A stretch of DNA of 64,000 nucleotides from Streptomyces lydicus (GCF_000717345.1 NZ_JNZA01000014.1:124001-188000); one strand, 5' to 3'; positions 8,328 through 16,768 are shown, counted from the stretch's first letter. Notes: generated by a model not told the origin, from the letters alone. A program made the numbers and translations.

Positions 8328-9683
8328 GTGCTCACCCTCGTTCTCGCCTCCGTACGCACCCGCCTGTGGCAGTACGCCGGTGCCCTTCTCGTCTCCTTCA
8401 TGAGCGCGAGCCTGCTGACCCTGCTGGCCTCCGTCCTCGACAGCGTCCACCGCGCCGCGCCGGGCCACGGCGCCGAGCGGGCGGCCCAGTCCCTGCTCGG
8501 GCTGGTCGGCGGCACGTCGGGCTTCGCGGCCCTGCTGCTCGTCGCCAACACCCTGGTCCTGGTCGCCCAGCAACGCCGCCTGGAAATCGGCACCCTGCGG
8601 GTCATCGGCGCGACCGCCCCGCAGATCCGGGGCCAGATCGTGGGGGAGGCCGTGGTCGTGGCCGTACTGGGCGGTGTGACCGGCGCGGCCGTCGGCACCG
8701 CGGCGCTCAGCCCCGTACTGCAGTGGCTCATCCGGCACGGTGTCCTGCCGACCGGACCACAGGCCGGCTTCTCACCCGTCGGCTTCGCCGTCGGTGTCCT
8801 GTCCACCGTCGTGATCGCGGTCCCCGCAGCCTGGGCCGCGGTGCGCGGACCGCTGCGGATGTCCCCGATCGCCGCCGTTCGCGACGGGTCGGTGGAGGGC
8901 CGTGCGCTGCCTGTCGGGCGCACGATCGCGGCAGTGGCCACCCTGGCCCTCGCGTGGGCTGTCTGGGACCGCTACGGACGCAAGAGCGGAGTGCACGAGG
9001 CGATCAACGGGGCGATGGCCCTGTGCCTGACGCTGCTCATCGCGGCCTGGCTCCTGCTCCCGCTCGTGGTGCGCCCGGTGGCGGCACTCAGCGCGCTGCC
9101 CGGGCGACTGCTGTCCCGCTGTACGGGGCGGCTGGGCGCGGCGAACTGCGCGGCGGCGGGGCCACGGGTGGCGGCCATGGCCGGTCCGGTACTGCTGGCA
9201 GCCGGGCTCAGCGCCATGCTGCTGTGCGGCAATGCCGTGTCACAGGCGACCGTCACCGCCCACAGCACACTCCAACAGCAGAACAACGCCGTGGGCATGC
9301 GCATCCTGATGACCCCGCTGATCGTCTACGCGGCCCTCGGCATCCTGAACACCCTGCTGCTGGCCACCCGCCGGCGCCGCCAGGAGTTCGCCGCCCTTCG
9401 GCTGGCGGGCAGTACGAAGGCGCAGCTCCTGCGCATGCTGGGCTGGGAGTCGGCCACCGTGGTGCTCAGCGGGCTGCTGATGGCGGCGGTGGTGATCACG
9501 ATCTTCCTCGCCGGCCTCGCGGCGCGGCTCGGGCCGCATCTCACGGTTGCCGACGTACTGCCCTGGGGAGCACTGGCACAGGTGGTCGCAGGATGCGCCG
9601 GGCTGGGCGTCCTGGGTGTGCTGGTGCCCGGCGTACTGGTGCTCCGCGTACGCCCCGCACGCGCGGTCGCGTCGGCGGAATAG
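8328..9683 (+). CDS. FtsX-like ABC transporter permease (two FtsX modules)
   Basis: The 451-residue protein starts at a GTG. It has an N-terminal membrane segment, a first block of three membrane segments with an FtsX-like cytoplasmic stretch (RRLEIGTLRVIGATAPQIRG), a linker, then a second block with RRRQEFAALRLAGSTKAQLLRML. The duplicated FtsX core is typical of MacB-like exporters or lipoprotein-release systems that lack a large periplasmic domain. It forms an operon with the ATPase just upstream. What is exported is unknown; related Streptomyces pairs are often linked to resistance or envelope stress. Confidence 0.9.
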   Translation: MLTLVLASVRTRLWQYAGALLVSFMSASLLTLLASVLDSVHRAAPGHGAERAAQSLLGLVGGTSGFAALLLVANTLVLVAQQRRLEIGTLRVIGATAPQIRGQIVGEAVVVAVLGGVTGAAVGTAALSPVLQWLIRHGVLPTGPQAGFSPVGFAVGVLSTVVIAVPAAWAAVRGPLRMSPIAAVRDGSVEGRALPVGRTIAAVATLALAWAVWDRYGRKSGVHEAINGAMALCLTLLIAAWLLLPLVVRPVAALSALPGRLLSRCTGRLGAANCAAAGPRVAAMAGPVLLAAGLSAMLLCGNAVSQATVTAHSTLQQQNNAVGMRILMTPLIVYAALGILNTLLLATRRRRQEFAALRLAGSTKAQLLRMLGWESATVVLSGLLMAAVVITIFLAGLAARLGPHLTVADVLPWGALAQVVAGCAGLGVLGVLVPGVLVLRVRPARAVASAE

Positions 9684-9726
9684 GGCGCGACGCCCCGCCC
9701 TCCGTACACAAACCGACGACCGGCTC

Positions 9727-9783
9727 GGGTCCGCCGCGGGATTGCGTCGCCGGCTGCCGGCGTACGCCGCCCGCGGCGGACCC
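9727..9783. terminator. Hairpin terminator between convergent genes
   Basis: Perfect 14-bp arms, GGGTCCGCCGCGGG at 9727-9740 and its complement at 9770-9783, enclose a spacer that itself can pair. It lies between the ends of the permease gene and the leftward gene at 9790, so it can serve both. Confidence 0.65.
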
Positions 9784-9789
9784 GTCCGT

Positions 9790-10167
9790 TCAGTGGTCGG
9801 AGTAGCTCAGGTCGCCCACCGTCCAGGCGGCGACATCCTCGATGGCGACGCGGTACATACCGCCCGTCTCCGGGAGGCCCACGCTTCCCTGCAGGATCCG
9901 CGCCACGTGGAAGTACAGGTGTGTGGGCTGCGCGTTCGGGTCCGGCGCACGGGTGCCCGCGCCGGCCGGTGCGAAGAGGGCCGAGAACGGCCCCAGCCGT
10001 TCCGACTTCTCCAGCACCTCGGCCACACGCTGCCGCCACGCGGCCTCGGGGGCGAGTCGTCCGGTGATGACCGCACCCTGGACGACGACGGTCAGAGACA
10101 TCTGATTGCTCTGCTCCGACTCGACCCTGGCGGCGATGTCAACGAGCAATTCATCGGGCTTCGACAC
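9790..10167 (-). CDS. Hypothetical protein, possibly GvpU-like
   Basis: The 125-residue protein begins at a GTG with no strong ribosome site. The central part, MSLTVVVQGAVITGRL followed by an amphipathic helix, and the later THLYFHVARI segment resemble the overall pattern of gas-vesicle accessory protein GvpU, as judged from memory of that family. No other gas-vesicle genes are in the window, so a gas-vesicle role is uncertain and the protein may simply share the fold. No signal peptide or membrane segment is seen. An alternative start is the ATG of MSLTVVV, which would lose 22 residues. Confidence 0.55.
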   Translation of the reverse strand: MSKPDELLVDIAARVESEQSNQMSLTVVVQGAVITGRLAPEAAWRQRVAEVLEKSERLGPFSALFAPAGAGTRAPDPNAQPTHLYFHVARILQGSVGLPETGGMYRVAIEDVAAWTVGDLSYSDH

Positions 10168-10230
10168 GAGCGAAGAGGTTACTACGCACCGGCGTTGCCC
10201 GCCCCTACCGCGTCCGACAGGCCGGGGCGG

Positions 10231-10695
10231 TCAGGGCTTGGGGAAGGTGGCGCGCAGTTCGGCGCCGTTGCTGAGGAAAGCGGCGGCGGCGAGGGGGAGG
10301 GCGCAGGTGGCCTGGGCCAGGGCGAACCACAGCGGGCAGACGCCGGGGATCAGGTCGACGGTGATGATCGCGATCGGCATGACGACCGAGAGGACCCGTA
10401 CGCGGAGATAGGCCCAGCGTGCTCCCCGGGAGGCGAGGACGGTCATCCAGCAGACCACCGCGGCGCTGGCCAGGATGCCGCCCGATCGGCCCCACATGAA
10501 CGAGGTCACCGTGTGTCCGGTGCTCGCGAGGACGGCGACCGTGAGGAGGACGGCGGCGCTGAGCGCTGCGTAGGCCGCGGCGAGGATCTTCACCTTGCGG
10601 AAGGTGCGACGGGTGGCCGGGTGGTGGAGGCGGGCCGCGCCGGCCGTGGTGGAGGCGGCGGTTCCCGTGGCGTTGCTGCTTCGTGTCGTCGTCAT
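10231..10695 (-). CDS. Small four-helix membrane protein of unknown function
   Basis: This 154-residue protein has a Thr/Ala-rich N-terminus of about 30 residues and a basic stretch (RRTFRKVK), followed by four membrane segments at roughly 36-58, 70-88, 98-115 and 120-143. I do not recognise the family. The gene is divergent from a NarL-type two-component system whose kinase starts at 10900. The 204-bp gap between them should hold promoters for both directions, so this membrane protein may be a target or accessory of that system. This is a positional inference only. Confidence 0.7.
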   Translation of the reverse strand: MTTTRSSNATGTAASTTAGAARLHHPATRRTFRKVKILAAAYAALSAAVLLTVAVLASTGHTVTSFMWGRSGGILASAAVVCWMTVLASRGARWAYLRVRVLSVVMPIAIITVDLIPGVCPLWFALAQATCALPLAAAAFLSNGAELRATFPKP

Positions 10696-10899
10696 GGTGT
10701 TGACGCTAGAAAGCGCCGGGAGGACGCGGTATGGGCCTGGACGTACGGGTGGGTGGGGCCAGACCTACTTCCGCGGTGATCCGGCCGGAACCGGGCTTCT
10801 CGCGGCGCAGAGTGGAGGCACCTGGTCGAACGGGCCCGGGCCGGGCAGTGCGGCACCGCGTGGTGCCGCGCCCGGAGTTGGCACATGAGGGGAACGAGC

Positions 10900-12165
10900 A
10901 TGCATCAGGTGAGGTCGTGGGTGGCGAGCGCCGGCGTGGGGTTCGTGCGGGCGTGCGTGGTGGTGGCCGTCACCATGCTGGTCCCCGCCGTGTGGGCCGC
11001 CGCCGTGGCGCTGGGCATCTGGTGGGGCGCGGCGAACCCGTGGTCGTGGCTCGCGCCGGTCGTGCTGGTGTGCGTGGGCACGCTCGCCCTGTCCCGCCCG
11101 GTCTGCCGGGTGGTCCGCCATCTCGTCGCGAGGTGGACCGCCACCGTCATCCCCGACGGATACCGGCAGGCCGGGCCGGTGACGCAGATGTCCACCGGGT
11201 ACTGGTGGAACGGCTTCAGCTACGAACGCACCAGCCGCGACGCCCTCCTGGACCAGAAGTGGCGGGTCCGGTGGAGCGACCCCGCCAACTGGCGCGACCT
11301 GCGGTTCACGGGGATCGCGCCGCTCACCGCGGGCGTGGTGGCGGCCGTTCCGGTGGCCGGCATCGCGTCAGCGGTCCTCGGGTTGTCCCAGCCGGGGCTG
11401 CCCGCGCGCCTGCTCGGCGGGCTCGGACTGGTCGTGGCCGTCGCCGGCGCCCCGTACGCCTGGCGGCCCGTCCGGCCGGTGGCCGTCCGCTTCCTGCGCG
11501 CCTCGCCCGCGATGGCGCTGGCGGACCGGGTGGACGAGCTGACGGCCCAGCGCGCGGACGCCACGGTCACACAGGCCGCCGAGATCCGCCGGATCGAGCG
11601 GGACCTGCACGACGGCGCGCAGGCCCGCCTGGTCGCGCTGGGACTCGCCCTGGCGACCGCGGAGAAGCTCATGGAAACCGACCCCGGCCGGGCCAAGGCG
11701 CTGATGCGGGAAGCGCGGGCCGGCGCCGCCACGTCGCTGACCGAACTCCGCGAACTGGTCAGGGGCATCAACCCGCCGGTGCTGAACGAGCGGGGGCTCA
11801 TCGACGCCGTGCGCGCGCTCGCCCTGGACAGCCCGCTCGAAGCGGAGGTCGGCGCCGACGGGCGGCTCCGGCTGGACCCGCCCGTCGAGTCCGCGGTGTA
11901 CTTCGGGATCGCCGAACTGCTGACCAACGCGGTCAAGCACGCCCGCGCGACCCGGGCGCGGATCTCCCTCGCCCGGGACGCCGCCGACACCGCGATCGTC
12001 GTGGACGTCGAGGACGACGGCCGCGGCGGAGCCGAGGTGCGGGCCGGGGGTGGCCTCGCGGGGCTGCGCCGCCGCCTCGCGGTCTTCGACGGCACCCTGG
12101 AGGTCACCAGCCCGGCCGGTGGCCCGACCCGCGTGAGAATGGTGGTGCCATGCGCATCGTTGTAG
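10900..12165 (+). CDS. Two-component sensor histidine kinase (HisKA_3 type)
   Basis: The ATG at 10900 is chosen over one at 10885 because gagggga sits seven bases upstream of it. The protein has 421 residues. Two membrane segments come at residues 10-60 and two more around 145-195. The dimerisation helix carries ERDLHDGAQARL with phospho-acceptor His at about 237, and the HATPase domain has ELLTNAVKHA, DVEDDGRGG and GGLAGLRRRL. This is the NarX/DesK-like HisKA_3 architecture that partners LuxR-type regulators. Its 3' end overlaps the response regulator gene by 16 bp, so the two are co-translated. Confidence 0.93.
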   Translation: MHQVRSWVASAGVGFVRACVVVAVTMLVPAVWAAAVALGIWWGAANPWSWLAPVVLVCVGTLALSRPVCRVVRHLVARWTATVIPDGYRQAGPVTQMSTGYWWNGFSYERTSRDALLDQKWRVRWSDPANWRDLRFTGIAPLTAGVVAAVPVAGIASAVLGLSQPGLPARLLGGLGLVVAVAGAPYAWRPVRPVAVRFLRASPAMALADRVDELTAQRADATVTQAAEIRRIERDLHDGAQARLVALGLALATAEKLMETDPGRAKALMREARAGAATSLTELRELVRGINPPVLNERGLIDAVRALALDSPLEAEVGADGRLRLDPPVESAVYFGIAELLTNAVKHARATRARISLARDAADTAIVVDVEDDGRGGAEVRAGGGLAGLRRRLAVFDGTLEVTSPAGGPTRVRMVVPCASL

Positions 12166-12797
12166 CCGAAGACCTCTACCTGCTGCGCGACGGCCTGGTC
12201 CGCCTCATGGAGGCGTACGGACACCAGGTGGTGGCGACGGCGGCCACCGGGCCCGAGACGCTCGACGCGCTGCTGACGTGGCGGCCGGACGTCGCCGTCG
12301 TCGATGTCCGCATGCCGCCGACCCAGTCGGACGAGGGCCTGCGGGCGGCCCTCGACGCCCGCCGCGAAGTGCCAGGACTGCCGGTGCTGATCCTCTCCCA
12401 GCACGTCGAACAGCTCTACGCCCGCGAACTCCTGGCCGACGGCACCGGCGGCATCGGCTACTTCCTCAAGGAGAGCGTCTTCGACGCCGACCAGTTCATC
12501 GACGCCCTGGAACGCGTCGCCGGTGGCGGGACCGCCATGGACCCGGCCGTCATCGGCAAACTGCTGTCCACCGGGCCCTCGAACCGACGGCTTGCCGCGC
12601 TCACCGCACGCGAACACTCGGTGCTCGGCCTGATGGCCGAAGGACTGTCCAACCAGGCCATCGGCCGGCGGCTCTTCCTCAGCGAGAGCGCCATCAGCAA
12701 ATACACCACCTCCCTGTTCGGCAAGCTCGGCATCACCGACGACGACAACAGCAACCGCCGCGTCCTCGCCGTGCTGGCCTACCTGAACAACCCGTGA
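12150..12797 (+). CDS. NarL/LuxR-family response regulator
   Basis: The ATG at 12150 lies inside the end of the kinase gene. The 215-residue protein has a receiver domain with acidic pocket AEDLY near the N-terminus, phospho-acceptor Asp at about residue 52 in VAVVDVRMPP, and FLKES with the conserved Lys. The C-terminal LuxR-type helix-turn-helix spans about residues 150-205 (LTAREHSVLGLMAEGLSNQAIGRRL in overlapping segments, then AISKYTTSLFGKLG). It should bind DNA as a dimer after phosphorylation by the adjacent kinase. The divergent membrane protein gene and the kinase operon itself are the obvious candidate targets. Confidence 0.93.
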   Translation: MRIVVAEDLYLLRDGLVRLMEAYGHQVVATAATGPETLDALLTWRPDVAVVDVRMPPTQSDEGLRAALDARREVPGLPVLILSQHVEQLYARELLADGTGGIGYFLKESVFDADQFIDALERVAGGGTAMDPAVIGKLLSTGPSNRRLAALTAREHSVLGLMAEGLSNQAIGRRLFLSESAISKYTTSLFGKLGITDDDNSNRRVLAVLAYLNNP

Positions 12798-12940
12798 GGC
12801 GCCGGGACGCGGGCCTCCCACCCCTCGGCGAGGCCCCGTCCCGCACTCCCTCCCGCCTACGACGGGGTGTTCCCCCGAGCGCCGTCCTCCCCCGTCCGAG
12901 GGGACCATCTCCTGGCGGTCAGGCGCCCGGCAGGGCGGAT

Positions 12941-12980
12941 GGGGAACCCTTGACTGACGGTGGGAACCCTTGACTGAAGG
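12941..12980. repeat. Two tandem 20-bp repeats with TTGACT cores
   Basis: The unit GGGAACCCTTGACTGA plus four bases occurs twice head to tail (12941-12960 and 12961-12980), differing at two positions. Each copy has TTGACT, and a third TTGACC follows at 12981. It lies just upstream of the DUF6445-like gene and could be a regulator-binding site or stacked -35 elements; no convincing -10 was found. Confidence 0.6.
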
Positions 12981-13030
12981 TTGACCGCTTGCGTGGCGAG
13001 CTCCTGAAGGGAGCGAATTACGTTCCCTTC

Positions 13031-13708
13031 ATGCCCCCACGCCCCACTGCCCCCACCCTGCCGGTCCTCCCGTACCGCAAACCGACCCGTGGCCGGGACT
13101 ACTGGCTGCTGGACGACGTGCTGCCGGATCCGGGCGCCGTACGGGAACGCTGCCTGGCCAGGAACGACTGGACCGAGGGCTACCCCCACAAGCCCGAGAG
13201 CTGGCCGGGCCTGCGGACCATGCCGGCCCTGGAACCCGGTGAGTTGGCCCGCGTCGAGAAGCTGGTGAGAAAGGCGACCGGTGCCTCGAAGATCTGGGCC
13301 GAACGCCCGGCCGGCGGCGGCACCTTCAACCACAACTGCGTCCAGGTCGTCGGTGCGGGCGAGTGCGAGCCCCGCCCGCACACCGACTCCCGCAACCTCT
13401 GCCGCTACGCGGCCGTGCTCTACCTCAATCCCCTGGTCCCCAAGGACTTCGGTACCAGCTTCTACCGGCAGAGCCTGCCGGGCGGCTCCCTCGGCGGCAA
13501 CCAGGTGGCCGCTCCGCACAACAACCTGGTCGACGCACTCGGCACCCGCTTCGTCGCGCCGGAATCCTTCGTCGAGGACGTCCGCGTTCCGCACCGCCCC
13601 AACCGGCTGCTGCTCTACTCCGCGAACCTGATTCACACGGCCACCGGCTACTGCGGCACCACTCTGGAGGAGAAACGGATGACGGCGGTCTTCTTCTGGA
13701 TGGCCTGA
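13031..13708 (+). CDS. DUF6445-like protein with 2OG-Fe(II) oxygenase-type fold
   Basis: Taken from the ATG at 13031, the protein has 225 residues. A TTG at 12989 has a better spaced GAAGG and may be the true start, adding 14 residues. The double-stranded beta-helix iron site is suggested by RPHTDSRNLCRYAAVLYLN (HxD pair), a distal His in LLYSANLIHTATGY, and a basic residue in EEKRMTAVFFW, the order seen in 2-oxoglutarate/Fe(II) oxygenases. The overall layout matches DUF6445 proteins as I remember them. The substrate is unknown. The gene stands alone between the two-component operon and a lipoprotein gene. Confidence 0.7.
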   Translation: MPPRPTAPTLPVLPYRKPTRGRDYWLLDDVLPDPGAVRERCLARNDWTEGYPHKPESWPGLRTMPALEPGELARVEKLVRKATGASKIWAERPAGGGTFNHNCVQVVGAGECEPRPHTDSRNLCRYAAVLYLNPLVPKDFGTSFYRQSLPGGSLGGNQVAAPHNNLVDALGTRFVAPESFVEDVRVPHRPNRLLLYSANLIHTATGYCGTTLEEKRMTAVFFWMA

Positions 13709-13789
13709 CCCGCCCCCGGCGCCCCGCAGGCGGCATCGGCCCGGTTCCTCGGGCTCTCCGCGGCGTCCTTCCGCTGCGCAAAAGCGTGT

Positions 13790-13892
13790 TAGCCGGGCAT
13801 TAGCGGAGCGGCAGCCGTGCGCTAGTGGCCCCGGACAGAGTGGGTGACGTACCGAGGAGACAACGCAACCGACTGTCCTGGGGGGACCCCAC
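13790..13892 (+). promoter_or_regulatory. Promoter/leader module shared with the gene at 30171-30935
   Basis: The roughly 100 bases before the ATG at 13893 align closely with those before the start at 30935 on the other strand. Shared blocks include GCGGCAGCC, GGACAGAGTGGGTG, CGTACCGAGGA and CCTGGGGG near the ribosome site. A TTAG(C/T)G ... TAG(T/C)GG pair about 16 bp apart is a possible -35/-10. Confidence 0.6.
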
Positions 13893-14576
13893 ATGAGCTC
13901 CAGCACCTCCGTCCGCACCGCTCGTCGCCGCACCGTGCGCGTCGCCGCCGCGGCCCTGATCGCGGCCGCCGGCCTCACCCTGACCGCCTGCGCCGGCTCG
14001 GACGCCGCCGACGCGAGGTCCGCGGGCCGCACGAACACCAGCTCGGCCGCCGCCGAGTCCACCGCCTCGGGCTGGTCCGGGCTGCAGAGCACGGGCGCCA
14101 AGGCGGACGTCCTGGGCAAGCAGTCGGGCGGCGCGCACGCCGCCAAGGGCGGCAAGGCGGCATCCCCGGTCCGCACCCAGCGCCTGGCGGACGGCATCAG
14201 CAAGGCCGAGATCTACCAGCTCGGCGACCAGCACTACCGCGCCAAGATCGTCGCCCGCGGTTCGGTCCTGGCGACGCTGGAGACGAAGGGGCACGACGAC
14301 GGGCTCGACGCCAACGACATGTTCGTCACGCTCACGCTGGACGGCCAGGTCCATTCCTGGATGGGCGGCGGCCACCAGGGACCGGGCACCTTCAAGCTCG
14401 CGGGCGGCTGGACGGCCAAGGTCACGAAGGTCGGCGAGCTGCGGTACCGCGCACAGATCATCGGCCACGACGGCGTGGCCGCCACGCTGGAGACGAACCA
14501 GCACGACGTCGGGCTCGACGCCAACGGCATCTACATCGTGCTCAGCAGCGGCGGTGTGATCAGCGCCCACGCGTAA
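13893..14576 (+). CDS. Putative lipoprotein with internally duplicated domain
   Basis: The 227-residue protein starts with a twin-arginine-like basic leader (ARRRTVRVAAAALIAAAG) and a lipobox LTAC, so it should be anchored on the outer face of the membrane. After a Ser/Ala-rich linker there are two homologous repeats: about residues 108-163 (AEIYQLGDQHYRAKI ... LETKGHDDGLDAND) and 171-227 (AKVTKVGELRYRAQI ... LETNQHDVGLDANG). The repeats suggest a small beta-domain duplicated within the gene. I do not recognise the family. The signal peptide is nearly the same as that of the DUF4232 lipoprotein at 30171-30935, and the upstream regions also match. Confidence 0.8.
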   Translation: MSSSTSVRTARRRTVRVAAAALIAAAGLTLTACAGSDAADARSAGRTNTSSAAAESTASGWSGLQSTGAKADVLGKQSGGAHAAKGGKAASPVRTQRLADGISKAEIYQLGDQHYRAKIVARGSVLATLETKGHDDGLDANDMFVTLTLDGQVHSWMGGGHQGPGTFKLAGGWTAKVTKVGELRYRAQIIGHDGVAATLETNQHDVGLDANGIYIVLSSGGVISAHA

Positions 14577-14616
14577 CAGGCGCCGGTGCCCCTCGTGGCG
14601 CCGACGCGGCGCCGAG

Positions 14617-14657
14617 AAGTCCGCTGCCCCGGAGTGTCACACCGGGGCGGCGGACTT
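14617..14657. terminator. Hairpin terminator between convergent genes
   Basis: Arms AAGTCCGCTGCCCCGG (14617-14632) and CCGGGGCGGCGGACTT (14642-14657) pair with one wobble around a 9-base loop. It is placed between the ends of the lipoprotein gene and the leftward secreted-protein gene. Confidence 0.65.
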
Positions 14658-14738
14658 TCCGCTTCACGGTGCGTCATGCCGACGTGACTGCGGAGGTCAA
14701 GGCCATTCAGACGTCGAGCGTGACCGCCCGGACAGTTC

Positions 14739-15167
14739 CTAGTTGTTCTTGCACTTCTTGGTGTCCTTGTTGACGTCCATGATTTCGTTGATGTGCGCGA
14801 ACTTGTACTTGCCCTGGGAATCGCCCTGGAAGGTGACGCACTTGTAGAACGGCGTCGATCCGTCGTTGTAGAACTTGAAGGCAGCGGTGACGCGCGTGCC
14901 GCCCAGGCAGTGGTTGTTGTAGTAGACCGTGGTGCTCGACCAGCCGGTCTTCCACGAGAAGTTGACCCGCCCATTCGACTCGTTGCACTTGATGCTGTCC
15001 TTCCCCGACTTCGGCGGGGCCTTTGCTGCCGGTGCGGTCGCGGCGAGCAGCTGGGAAGCGCCGGACACGGCAGGCGCGGCGGGTGCCGCGGACGCCGGTG
15101 CGGAACTCAGGCCGAGGCTGAGGCCGACGGCGGCGAGGACGGCTCCGGCCGATGTGAGAGTGCGCAT
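14739..15167 (-). CDS. Small secreted protein with four cysteines
   Basis: The ATG at 15167 follows a GGGGGA ribosome site six bases upstream. The N-terminus (RTLTSAGAVLAAVGLSLGLSSAPASAAP) is a Sec signal peptide with a likely cut after ASA. The mature domain of about 85 residues begins near KSGKDSIKC and contains four cysteines (IKCNES, NNHCLG, YKCVTF, KKCKNN), enough for two disulfides, together with several aromatic beta-strands. I do not recognise the family. The neighbours are other exported proteins. An extracellular role is likely; nothing more specific can be supported. Confidence 0.75.
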   Translation of the reverse strand: MRTLTSAGAVLAAVGLSLGLSSAPASAAPAAPAVSGASQLLAATAPAAKAPPKSGKDSIKCNESNGRVNFSWKTGWSSTTVYYNNHCLGGTRVTAAFKFYNDGSTPFYKCVTFQGDSQGKYKFAHINEIMDVNKDTKKCKNN

Positions 15168-15315
15168 CGAATTCCCCCAGGAGAGCGTGGATCACTACGC
15201 GTTGATCGTTCTGCGGCGGTCACGATCACTAAAGCTTCCGGCCCCAGGGGCGTCAACCCTCGACCGGGAGGCGAGCTTCCGGGTTGCTGCGTTCCACGAC
15301 ACGTCCCGGTGGAGG

Positions 15316-15987
15316 TCACTTGGGAATGGTCGAGGCGACATCGTCGAGGGTGGCGTCCCTGACGAGACCGGTGTCCTCCAGGACGTCCATGTGGTCCTGG
15401 ACGGTGTTGTTCGTCTGCGTCGCCAATCGCCGCACCAGGTCGTTCTTGGTGCTTGCGCGGACTTCACCGATGGTGATGAAAATCTTGCCGTGGGAGGCCC
15501 GGAGCAGGTCCACGAAGAGCTGGTCGAAGGCGTGGCCCCGGGCATTCTTCAACTGCTCGACCCAGCCCTGCTGTTCCGCGGTGGCCTGGTCCGGGATCGG
15601 CACGTTCAACGCCTCGGAGTCCTCGCGATCCAGTTGGTCGAGCTTGCTGTGCCCCTCCAGAAGATGCATACCCGCGCGCTTGATGGCTTCGCTCGACGCG
15701 TGCGTCTGGGCGAGCCGGCCCGCCGGCATCTCCCACAGGCCGGCCTGCCGGACCTTGGTGAGGAAGAGCTTGTCCAGCGCGCTGAGTGGGCCGGTGTTAC
15801 TCGCCTGAGGTGCGGCCTGACCGGTCCCCGACAGCGGGAGGTTCGCGGAGACCGACTCGTCGGCGGAGCTGTTTCTCTGCGCAAGCCACACGGATACGGC
15901 GGCGACAACTGCCATGAGGGCGACGGCAGCGGCTATCAGGCGGCCACGACGGGATGTGGCCCTCGGATTCCGTGCGTGAGATTTCAT
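15316..15987 (-). CDS. DUF4142 (ferritin-like helical) exported protein
   Basis: Two ATGs lie side by side. The second, at 15987, is four bases from a perfect AGGAGG, so it is preferred, giving 223 residues. The N-terminus has a basic leader and one hydrophobic segment (LIAAAVALMAVVAAVSVWLA), so the protein is membrane-anchored or exported. The rest is helical and fits DUF4142: LSALDKLFLTKVRQAGLWEM, then AGRLAQTHASSEAIKRAG and HSKLDQLDRE. Proteins of this family are secreted or periplasmic; their function is unknown, though some are linked to stress. It is divergent from the T7SS island. Confidence 0.82.
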   Translation of the reverse strand: MKSHARNPRATSRRGRLIAAAVALMAVVAAVSVWLAQRNSSADESVSANLPLSGTGQAAPQASNTGPLSALDKLFLTKVRQAGLWEMPAGRLAQTHASSEAIKRAGMHLLEGHSKLDQLDREDSEALNVPIPDQATAEQQGWVEQLKNARGHAFDQLFVDLLRASHGKIFITIGEVRASTKNDLVRRLATQTNNTVQDHMDVLEDTGLVRDATLDDVASTIPK

Positions 15988-16393
15988 CATGCCTCCTGAA
16001 GTGCCCGACGATTCGTCGTGCGGGCGCTGTTGCGCCTGGCATTGCTGGGGCACGCACCACGCTAACTTTTGCATTGGGCAAGCGAATTGATTCAGCGATG
16101 ATGCGCAAAAGCGCGCAGCGGACGGCTGCCGTCGCCTATGCTCCCGCCCTTCTTCGGTCCTTCTCCCGGCCCTTCTCCCGGCCTTCTCCGGACTTGTCCC
16201 GCCGTCCCCGTCGGCCTCTTGGCTGACCGCCGTTCACCTGCGGGGACGCGGCCGCAGCCCCGATCGGCGTGGCCGCTCTGCCGTGTTTGTCACCGTTCCG
16301 CAACAGCCGTGAACCGCCTCGGCAGGTGCCCCGTACAGCCCGGTGTGCGCGGCTCAGCGGCCGCAGCGATACCCAACGAGAGAAGGAATCGAC
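15988..16393. other. Intergenic region upstream of the T7SS island
   Basis: No gene could be supported in these 406 bases. The stretch holds the promoter of the DUF4142 gene (leftward) and presumably that of the T7SS genes (rightward). A pyrimidine-rich tract with repeated cttctcccggcc lies at about 16150-16190. GAGAGAAGGA at 16379-16388 is the ribosome site for the first T7SS gene. Confidence 0.5.
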
Positions 16394-16693
16394 ATGGCCG
16401 GCGGCAACATCAAGATCAGCCCCGACGAGATGCGCGAGGCGTCGACCTGGCTGCAGAACCAGAAGGAACTGATGCAGCAGAGCCTCCACGAGGCCAACAC
16501 CAAGATGGACGAGATGGTCGAGGCCGCCTACGCCACCCCCGGCTCCGAGAGCAAGTTCCGCCCGTACTGGGAGGAGTACAAGAACGGAACCGAGAAGGCG
16601 ATCGAGGGCCTGCAGGGCGTCAGCGAGTTCATCAAGCAGGTCGCCGACGCGTTCGTCGACACCGACGACCAGACGGCCGGCTCCATCGGCTGA
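16394..16693 (+). CDS. WXG100/ESAT-6-like small secreted protein
   Basis: The 99-residue helical protein starts at an ATG 6 bases after GAGAGAAGGA. It has no signal peptide. Helix one (SPDEMREASTWLQNQKELMQ) leads to a turn near residue 45-60 where the usual WxG is replaced by TPGSES, and the second helix begins YWEEYKNGTEKAIEGL. The C-terminus has a YxxxE-like pattern within YWEEYKNGTE. Size, helicity and position next to a second such gene and an EssC-like ATPase support a WXG100-superfamily T7SS substrate or heterodimer partner. The classical WxG itself is missing. Confidence 0.8.
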   Translation: MAGGNIKISPDEMREASTWLQNQKELMQQSLHEANTKMDEMVEAAYATPGSESKFRPYWEEYKNGTEKAIEGLQGVSEFIKQVADAFVDTDDQTAGSIG

Positions 16694-16768
16694 CGTGCCC
16701 CGCATCGTCCGGCCCCGCCCTCCCCGTGAGGGCGGGGCCGGACGGCCGGAGCAGGGGAGGAGGCACCG

